Source: Anthoceros angustus (taxonomy: Eukaryota > Streptophyta > Anthocerotopsida > Anthocerotales > Anthocerotaceae). Taken from it: DNA of 64,000 bases. Location of the stretch: assembly GCA_010909165.1 (NCBI GenBank), contig MU008172.1, positions 992,001 through 1,056,000 of the forward strand, given 5' to 3'. A model generated the notes under the pieces. That model saw only the letters and a list, made by a program, of their open reading frames with translations. It ran no database searches and had not been told where the DNA came from. Below are positions 54,301 through 64,000 of this stretch, one piece after another; position 1 is the first letter of the stretch, and every line of letters starts with the position of its first letter. The position numbers and the translations under genes are program-made.

Positions 54301-57300
54301 GAGGCATGAACCATTTGGGTTCATGCTCCCGACTTCTTGACCTTGGGTGCGTGCACTTGTGCACACTTGGGCCTCCTTGCCCCGGTGCGCGCACAAGTCG
54401 CACACGGGCATCCTGCCCACAGTGCGCAAACTTATGCGCGCACAAGTGCGCACAAGTGCGCACTTATGCGCGCACCGGCCCCTTGCCCCGGTGCGCGCAC
54501 CGGGCCCCTGCCCGGTGCATGCACTTGTTCACCCAGTGGGCCCCAGCATGTTTGATGATAACCGGTACTAGGTCATCACGAAAGAGACTAAACACCGTAA
54601 AGAATAAAAGGGGATAGGGTGTTCTTCGTCGCATTAGGGCATAGGATAGGTATATAAGAGTGGTCTAGGTGAACCTCCGATGTCTACTACTTGTTATTTT
54701 GTCGGGAGTTCGGCATCCTCGACCGCCAAAGGACATGCTTCCCCATTAGAAGATCATTTTTCGCGTTCTTTTTGCACAGTGCATGCACAAGTTTGCACAT
54801 AGCGTTGTTTAGGCGCGCACTTATGCACGCCTAGGCCCCCCTGGTATACAAAAACATACAAAACCACACAAAATGCAGAACCTACAGACATGACGAAATT
54901 ATGGAACAATGAGGTCACTGGCCTTACATCACACCGACTAAATCGCCATAAACTTGAGTTTAAGGCGCCAGCGCGGTGTAAATGACTCGACAGGAAGTGG
55001 TACCGGAGCCGAGAATGCCCGAAACCGATGGATGAACACCTACAAAACCAACAAAACCAAACCAACCCGGTTCCGGCGAAATAGGGTTGGGATTTTTTCC
55101 AAAACCCCTTTTGACAGGAGAAACCCCTTTCTAAACAGACGCTCTTTTTTGGTTTTAGAAGCTGACCAATCCACTTTTGTAGGGTGCTGAGAGGAGATAG
55201 CAGATAGCACTCAATTTTGATCGGGTCAATTACGCTTTTCGTTTTAGAAGGTCAGAATCCACTCTTCTGGTTTTAGAAGGTGAGAATTCGGCTCATTGCC
55301 TGCAGCATGCACTATGTACAGCAACTCCTCCAAACCCGGTGAGGAAACTTAAGCACTAAAGCCTGTTGTAAGAAGTGCCCATTCCCTACCACCACCGATC
55401 ATGTTGATCGAACATGTTTCTGCCGCAGCTTCTGCCACCTTCTCGGGACCGAACCCAAAGTTGCACATGTTTGTGAAGGATCGCATGTGCTTCATGCCAT
55501 ACTGGGTCAGCGAGCCACACTCACTTTCGTAAGCCCGCACCTGCATTCATGCATCTAGACATCTAGATTAACCTCAAATCTTTGTGAAAGAGAAAACGAA
55601 ACATTACAAAGACAAATTTCTGCCCACTTACCTTGAGGGCCTTTGCCGACAAGAGGCAAGGCCGGCGTATCGCCGTCCCGTAACATTTGGGCCCCACTCA
55701 AACCCGAAGAGCAGCTTCCCCATCAAGTTGACACTGGAGTCGATGTGTGCACGGTGAGACATTATTCTTGCCATGTCCTGAGCAGCTTCCACTTTGTTTG
55801 TCGACCCTTCTAGTGAATGCTTGTACTGGAAAATCAGTCGCAAAGGGGACAAGGAAGAGAAGGATCAATGTCAGACATGCAAAAACCAATTACCCTCGTC
55901 CCTTCTAAAGTTCACTGCAAATCCACATGAAGAGTAATGATGCTTGTACCTTGTGCCAATAGTGCAGCAAATTAGCATGACGTTGATTCACAGCCAGTGA
56001 CTCCCCAGCAGGTAGATTGTTCTCGGAAATGCCCATGTCCGACAAGTTAGGCCTGCTGATGTTCGCAGAGGGTCATAGCCTAAGAAGAGACATAATCTGT
56101 CGCCTATTGCATCACATGTGATCCAGATCTGTAAGTGTTGTCATTCGAGGTCCTCTTCTTCACCTGTCAAAGAAGAGGAACACCAACAAGGAGATGAGCA
56201 CAAATGAGTCCTGCAATTGAAGGAACAGTATCGTGTCTCTCAAAACTAACAAGAGGATGTGAGATGGGAGTTTCTGCACTCATTATGAGGTACTGATCTA
56301 CATGAGGCGTGAATCCACATGGTCTCTCATAAACATGGTTTTAGGCCTGGTCTCCACACCTGCACCGGGCAGCAGATTAGGCGTCTTGTCGCATCTGCAC
56401 CGCTCTCTTTTTAGATCGGTTCACCCGCGATGAGAACTGCATAGCTTTGAAAACCTGATTTGAAACCTGGACTTCAAACGGACGGGTTTGGAAACCTTTC
56501 ATCCCGGGTATGGAAAGTCAGGTATGGAAATGCAAGTACAGAGAACGGGTGAAAAACCCGAATATGCGACGGGAACCATAAACTGAGTTGCTATGTCGTG
56601 TATGTCGATATGAAGCCATGATACATCGTGTTGCGCGGTACATCGGGTTGCACATCCGCACGGGTCTGCTGACCGTATTTGCCTTAATGGCCATCGGGTA
56701 TCGATGGGAAAGCAAAGCCTACGGGCGTATATCAATAGCCGGCACTCGCGTTCGCGGTTCAGCAACATGACCGGGAAGGCACGCACAAGCACAAGCCTCT
56801 CCGATCACCAGCCTTCAAAGAATTTGTGTGCGCGCGTTTTGGAGGTGATGGAACACTACGCTGATGCGTGCGACATCGAATTGTCCGGTACGGTATGGAC
56901 CATGATGCTGGTGCACTAGTAAGATCCATTGAAAGTCCAAAACTTTGGAATGTGTGGCTGTTGCAAGAGCGGAATGTCGGCCACAAGGTGGATTGCGAGG
57001 CTGCTGCGGCAATGAAGTGTTCCTTTCAGAGAATAAGGATTTCACTTTTCTAGCATCTTGTTGAGTACATTGGGCTTTTATGGCGTTCATAGAAAATGGG
57101 ATTACAGGATTTGATCGATGAGCTTACAAAGGACAACTCGGTGCCTTAAACCAATGTTTCTTTGCGTGTGCAAGTTGTTGGGTATAAGCAGGCTGCATCA
57201 AGGTTGTATTGCGGCTGTTTGACACTGCTATTTGGAGGGACAGAGTGTGCAGAAAATGTGGTCATGAGGGTGCTAGCCAGCTATAATATTGTACAAATTA

Positions 57301-60300
57301 GAGGAATTCGTGGCAAACGGTATAGCCTAGACCATAGCCACAACATTTCAAGGAGCCCATGATTTATTTAACCTGCATATGGAGGAGTTTAGTCTCCTCC
57401 AACTTACAGTGAAGGAGAAAGCAACACTAGAGCATATAGTCAGAAGGCCTTTCAATTGTCTATTTTTCTTGCAGCCATTAAGCCATGGACTCAATGCTGC
57501 ATTAATTAATAATCGACATGGCATATGCACATTTTATGCAGCAATTGTTTCCAGAGTACATAGCCAGCGCTCATTTGTAAATACCATATCCACTGTTTTA
57601 ATTGGGAACTCCATATCAACCTATCGTAGTGGAAGAGGGCTATGAGTGGTGGGCTCCATCTTCTTTTGTCTGTTCATTCCATAATGTTCTTGCAAGCTAT
57701 TTCCATTTATATGATCGGGCTTTAAGTTGTAGTGACTCGATTTAGCATTAGTAAAACCTATCCCCGTAGTTAACCTCTCATAAGGGCACTTGATTGTGAA
57801 GTTCCAATGAACTTACGTCTATGTGTTCAAGTAATGCTCCGATAACATCAATAATAAATGCTTGACTCTATCTGTGATATATAAGTTTTTCCATCTACAT
57901 AGCAATATGTGCAAATCCGTGCACAAAGCTATGCCTAGACCGTTGGCCCCATTGCAGCTGCGGGCTAACTGCATATGGAGTTTAGTCTCCTCCAACTTAC
58001 AGTGAAGGAGAAAGCAACACTAGAGCATATAGTCAGAAGGCCTTTCAATTGTCTATTTTTCTTGCAGCCATTAAGCCATGGACTCAATGCTGCATTAATT
58101 AATAATCGACATGGCATATGCACATTTTATGCAGCAATTGTTTCCAGAGTACATAGCCAGCGCTCATTTGTAAATACCATATCCACTGTTTTAATTGGGA
58201 ACTCCATATCAACCTATCGTAGTGGAAGAGGGCTATGAGTGGTGGGCTCCATCTTCTTTTGTCTGTTCATTCCATAATGTTCTTGCAAGCTATTTCCATT
58301 TATATGATCGGGCTTTAAGTTGTAGTGACTCGATTTAGCATTAGTAAAACCTATCCCCGTAGTTAACCTCTCATAAGGGCACTTGATTGTGAAGTTCCAA
58401 TGAACTTACGTCTATGTGTTCAAGTAATGCTCCGATAACATCAATAATAAATGCTTGACTCTATCTGTGATATATAAGTTTTTCCATCTACATAGCAATA
58501 TGTGCAAATCCGTGCACAAAGCTATGCCTAGACCGTTGGCCCCATTGCAGCTTGACTGGGCCTAATCGGTGCCGATAATTAGGATCAGCTGGAATTATAC
58601 GAGGGGATGAAGATGCAATTGGGATCATACTTCCTGTAGCCTATGAATATTCCTAGGACATTAGGAGGATTGTGTTACCATCATTATAAGGTAATTTCTA
58701 TGAAGCATGAATTTAGTGGGAGGATTGTCGTACTATCGTTAGGTAATTCCTACTAGGCATGAATCTAGCTCGAGAATTGTCATACTCATTATAACGGTAA
58801 TTCCTACCGGGCATGAATCTAGCTGGCTTATGCTTCATTGTTGGAGCAGCAGCAAAAGCGGTAGAAACAAGGACAACTACAATTTCTTTTCAAAGTTTTT
58901 TGTGATTACATATGTGCTAATCATGTTGCTCCACAATGGCGGCAAGCACTTGGGAATTAAATTTTTTTTACTGCTTCTAAGTTATTTTCGATTTACTAAG
59001 CGCGCCGGCCTCCCTCATGTGTGACCTTCAGCGCGAAATTACTTAACCCCATGAGGCCTGAGCGACTCAAAATGAGTCTTTTGGCCATATTTTCACTCCT
59101 CAAATTATTTCTATGCCGATTTGGGCCCTCAGATATTTGAGTAAACCTTTCGACAATGCTCTCGTCCATGTACAATTTCTTACATGAAAATAACAACACC
59201 ATCTTTATGTCTTCTGGGCACCTCGACGAAAACTTCCTCAAGATTCCTTGAAACTATAGTGGATATGCTTAGTTTAGGGGTGAGCATTCTCGTGATGCCT
59301 ACCTACTACCATCCTCCGTTGAGATTGTCTTGCTTTTGGTAGCCCGCTTCAACGCACCCCGTGTGTCGATACTTAGATTACTTTGACCCGGGTTGGTTTG
59401 CATCTTCCAGGAATATCCACACACTTGGTTACAGTTTGACCTAAGATTATCCTAGGGGAGGCCCTCCGCCAGTACCTATTCTTTGACCAGGGAACTGTGG
59501 GCTTGAAACTTAGAGTAACCTTTGGTTACTTTGGAGGGCCCTTTTGTTGCTTTGGGAATTCATATGGCCATGCTTCAAGACAGATGAGGCCCATTTTTTT
59601 TGAGAATGCGCATGATATATGCTGACATGGTTAGTTGATAAAGTTTTCTTAAGAATCGAATCTGTCTTACTCCCTAACCGTGCAAAGATACTCGCGCCCG
59701 GCCCTCTCGCCATGATGGCCTCATGTGCTTTGAAAAATGGTGGGGGACTTCAAATTGATGCAACAGAAAAGTTTCACAGAGGTGTTTGTAAGTAGAGGAC
59801 ATCACTTTGCTAATGAAGAAGTTGAGAATCAAAGAGGTAACAATTTTTTAATGAAAGACAAATAAAAATTTATCAAGTGATAAAGATAAAACTATCTATC
59901 CATCAAAAAGAGGGTCCCCACTAAGGAAGAAGAGAGCACAATTCCATCATGGCAACAAGCTCCTCAAGGGAAAACCTTAGTCGAGGTAAGGTGCCTAGTT
60001 TGAGGCATTTGTGTGCAATGCCTCTGAACTTGAACTCTTGAAAGCCATTTTTAACAAAGGCTTTGATTAATTCCAAAAGTTTCTTGTAGGCTAGAGGGGT
60101 TCACTAGACACATAGAGGATAGGTAATACTTGGGAGACAATCACATTGTAGGCTTGCTTGATAGGCCTATTGGAGGATAGGTGAATAAATTGAGCATATT
60201 CAAATGGAAGAGCTCTTCTCCTATCGAACTTAAAAGTTCGAAAAGTGCCCAAAACGGGACAAGTGATCTCAATCTGCATCTTAAGAAAATGAGCAGATTT

Positions 60301-63300
60301 GCCAAGGGTAATGCCTTTGTCATTGATGTAGGTCTCATTGATTTTTTCTTGAATTTCCATATTATGTAGTGGGTAAATCCAAAAGGGATTATCAGGAGTT
60401 TGGGGAGCACATGGGTCTAGGAAGGAATCTGCAATAGGGCAATTGAGCTAGCAAATATCATCCATATATCTTCTTGCATGTTTATATATCTTCTTGCATG
60501 TTTGAAGTGCATCATGAGGTCAATCCGTCCTAAACGAGCTAATCGTTGGATGAACTTACACTCGTAAGAGAAGCAGTAGAGATTACACCATAGAGGTGAG
60601 CATGAAAAGCCCATGGGAATACCAGATTGTTGTCTCCATACTCGATCTCCTAATTGTACATCACAATTTTGCATTAACCAAGTATGAAGAGAGAGAGTCT
60701 TTCATATGGTAGTGCAATCCATGTACCAGGTGCGGGTGTGGTATGGGAACATTTCAGTCCACAAATTCCTTATGGGGGAATATTTAATCCATAGAATTTT
60801 CTCTATTTTTTTCTCCTTATTGATATATTTGAAGGCTTTTTTGAGGGAAAAAGCCATAGCTTCTGTAAGAAAATCAGGCCCATGTGTTGGGATATTCTTA
60901 TAGCACCTCGTAATATCTGCCACAAAGATGGAGTGAATTCTGAGGGATATCGACAGCCACTTGGATAACAGAGCTAGTTATCCAAGACACGGACGTGCCA
61001 ACCTTAACAAATTCTTATAGCTCTCGTCGTGAAGGTCCAAAGACCAGTCCCTCAGAACCTATGTTTACCCTTGTGTTGCTTAAAATTGCACATTAAGTAT
61101 AGTAAACGTTCCATAGGATCTACTAGAAATCCATTCCGGATTAGCCCTAGGAACAAAGTCAGCACTTCCAAGTATTTGAAGAGCCATTTTCCTAACATGG
61201 AAAATGCACTCAAAATGAAGAGTGCTGCAAGCTTTGTCAAGGCCAGACATGTAGACATGCTCCGCAAGCCATGAGAGTTCTTCTCTAATTGACCTATCTT
61301 CAAAGCTAAGGACATTCTGGTTTTGCCACAATATCTTTCTCTTGTTGGACCTAAGTAAGAGTAGGGATCTATTCTTCAACCAGCGTTTCACCACCAAAAC
61401 ATTGTCTACATCAAGGTTACAGCCAGAACTGAGAAAAATGTCTATGAGCTCAGCAAAGCCATCCAAAATTGTAGAAATAGCTGCATCTCTATCACATGCG
61501 GCAAGTGGAAGTTGGTTGAGGCCCATTGCAAGCTGTTTTCTCAGGCCAGAACGCCTGATTAGAGCACAACTAGCTGTCCTCACATGGCAACATTATACAG
61601 GAATTTTGGGGTCAGTAGTGTTAGAATCAATGATGGGCTGTAACCTCTTGCTGTATGGGCGCACGCAAGGGTAAATGGGCAAACTCCTAGAACATTCAAA
61701 GCAAAAATTCACAAACACTTGCGAAGGTTTGTTATTCACGCATAAGAGGTTTAAATCTCCAACCAAAAACCACCTCCTGAGCCACCACAAGACAAGACTT
61801 GTCAATAAGCATTGAAGTGGCTTTTAGCAGCAAGTCCTTGACATGCAAATCATCAAGTAGCCGGTTCTCATAGAAAATAGGGACATAGACATTGCAAGCG
61901 GAAATTTTCAGCTTTCGATGTGGAATTCAGATCTGTCCAGAGCAAGGACACGGTCATCCAATGGTAATGGGCCTGGAACAGGCATGCACAAGAGTTAGAG
62001 AAACCAAAACAACAGCCAAGTAGAAAGGTAAGACTAACGACATTCAAAGGAATTGAGTCACCAAAGTTTGGTGGCTCTAGCAGCACTAGATCCATTGGTA
62101 GGCGGGCGTGCAGATGAGGATGCTCAAGACGCTGGAGTAACTTGAATCCGTGGGCCAGCAGGGTTGCTATTTCCAGGGGAGCTGAAACTGGAGGTGGATG
62201 TACTTCCGGAAGGCAAATGCTGTTGGCTGCATTCAGAATGACCGGAAAAGGATAACTAGCGCTGGTTATAATAGGGGCCAGCAAACTTGTTGGAAAACGT
62301 GTTTCGTACCATGGGGCCACCTTGCCGGTTACCACGAGTACCACGAATGAGTAAAGTCTCCTGTTTATCCCCTTCAGACTTTGATCTCTTTACGTAAGAA
62401 CGCTGATTGGCCCTTTGCTCCTGTTTGAGAAGGCGATCACACTCCTCAGTGAAAGAGGGTGGTTTGATCATCTTCTCGATGATAAGCTTGGCAGATCCTG
62501 GGACAGTGGCAAGGAGACGTTGCATAGGATGATCAGCAAGTTGCAAGGCAGCATCCAGCATCAAATCCCGGACCATCATGAAAGAAACAAGCGCCTTCAC
62601 ACAATCACGATTATGTCCAGCATTAAGAAAGGCAATGAAAGCCCTCCATTGGACATGAAGGCTACGGCCAGGGTAGAACTCTTCGAGATGATGAACCATG
62701 AACCACAAAGGCTGATCCAACCAGATGATACTCCCTGTACAAGTGGAACGGCCTTCACCGCTTAGCAGATCTTGGCACACACGCTTGATGTAAGGGCGTA
62801 TCCAGTTCCACCAGGCTTTCTCATGCTCCTTAAGACGCTGCCCACCTGTTTCCATACTACCTTTCACGCGGCACAAGTGTTGCTCATCAGCTTTGCACTT
62901 CGTGGGATCAAAGGAAGACTGCCGAGGACTATTGACCAAGGTTTGAAACCCTGCCCACGGCACGTTCCCCTCTCTCGCACGGTTCAGGCATTCTTCTATC
63001 TCTGCATCCAAAAAACTGCAAAGAATTTGCAGAGTTTCAATGGTGAACGGGGCTAGATAATTCAGATTCGAGCCAGTCCACATTTTGTGGCCTATGGCAG
63101 TCAAATCTTCCTCTAGGTCCCGTGGAGCCACTAAAGGAACAAGGCACTATTCGTGCGAAGACACCCTTGCAATTTGAGACAATTTCCTGGGCAGAAGCAA
63201 CAAATTCCTCAAGGAAAATCCAGTCAGTTTCGGACAACTCCTTCACAGGAAAACCAGGGTGATGAAATGCCCCTTCTTGTGTATTACAAGGCCCCGGCTC

Positions 63301-64000
63301 ATGGACTCCAGTAGCCACCTTGAGTGCCTTGGCAATGGAAACACGCTGAGCATCCAAACACAGCTTAGTCGTACCGTCAGCTGCCACACACTCCTCCAAC
63401 TTCTCCTCGATAAACTTCAGCAAGCTCATACCCTCTTCTGCATTCCGATTGACAGCATTCGCCAATTTACATCAGTCGTTAAAGGACAGGATGTCAAGCA
63501 GCATTGGTAGATGCCAGCCATCAACCACGGCTTCGGCAGCAGAGCTGTCATGTACTTGTACCTCCAGGTGGAAAGGCAAGTGAACAATGGAAGAAATTGC
63601 AGTTTGTGAGCGCTTGGAAGTGGCCACAAGTCCACAGTGTGTGTATCCAAGTTCAACCAAGGCAGGGAGGAATTCATGATGACCCTGTGACGCATCCAGA
63701 GCAATATTAGGAGCTGAGCACCACAACACGAAAGACTGCTGCAACATCAAAACATTCAGATTCTCACTATACATGCAAAACGTAGAAGCCGCTGCAGGTG
63801 ACCAGCCTGCAGAGGGCGATTCATAGATAGATTCGATTAGACGCGACTCAATTTCACAAAACTCCTTTGACAAGGCAGCTTCAACGTGTGCAATAGCAGA
63901 GCTGACAAAAACGTCCCAGCACTTGTTCGGAAAAGAGAATTCATGTGAGATTCCTAAACAGTCCAGGACCGCGAGGTGTGTCATCAGCATTCCAGCCTGC

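Overview
The window is nuclear DNA of a streptophyte plant. Spliceosomal introns are short (mostly 35-150 nt) and several genes encode plastid-targeted proteins: EGY3, a PsbP-domain lumen protein, dihydroxy-acid dehydratase and the isopropylmalate isomerase small subunit. A dehydrin and a BBOF1-type basal-body protein point to a plant with desiccation-type LEA proteins and motile, flagellated sperm. A seed-free land plant (bryophyte or lycophyte) or a close charophyte relative fits best; the species cannot be told from this sequence.

Region 1-9.5 kb holds a 5'-truncated EGY-like S2P-family pseudoprotease, a 12-exon PrimPol primase-polymerase on the minus strand, a tRNA-Pro(CGG) with broken relatives nearby, and a 7-exon EGY3. 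Region 9.5-18.4 kb is gene-poor and AT-rich: short tandem repeats, an inverted diverged copy of a transposon family also found at 52.6-55.1 kb, a degenerate transposase with a DUF7869-like core, and GC-rich palindromes.

Region 18.4-49.5 kb is a dense gene island. In order: FAD2 (+), small membrane ORF (-), BBOF1 (+), RGP1 (-), ZNHIT3 (+), plastid alpha/beta hydrolase (+), dehydrin (+), RAB5IF (-), queuine tRNA-ribosyltransferase (-), isopropylmalate isomerase small subunit (+), NSUN5 (+), a coiled-coil protein (-), PsbP-domain protein (+), MED11 (-), BAP31 (+), plastid-type RNA pseudouridine synthase (-) and dihydroxy-acid dehydratase (+). Many are arranged head-to-head and share short promoters. 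The QTRT1/isopropylmalate isomerase promoter has been triplicated in tandem, each copy carrying the first codons of both genes. Two branched-chain amino acid enzymes lie 9 kb apart. FAD2, QTRT1, NSUN5 and the EGY-like gene have intronless coding regions, while their neighbours are intron-rich.

Region 49.5-64 kb is again repeat territory: a broken MULE transposase, a 2.6-kb element with 29-bp terminal inverted repeats and an internal ~455-bp satellite, a frameshifted 3' fragment of a legumain (vacuolar processing enzyme) gene, a near-identical 593-bp tandem duplication, and a decayed reverse-transcriptase element with large unrecognised upstream ORFs running off the window end.

Exon coordinates were worked out by hand from splice sites, reading phase and remembered family sequences; no alignment was run.
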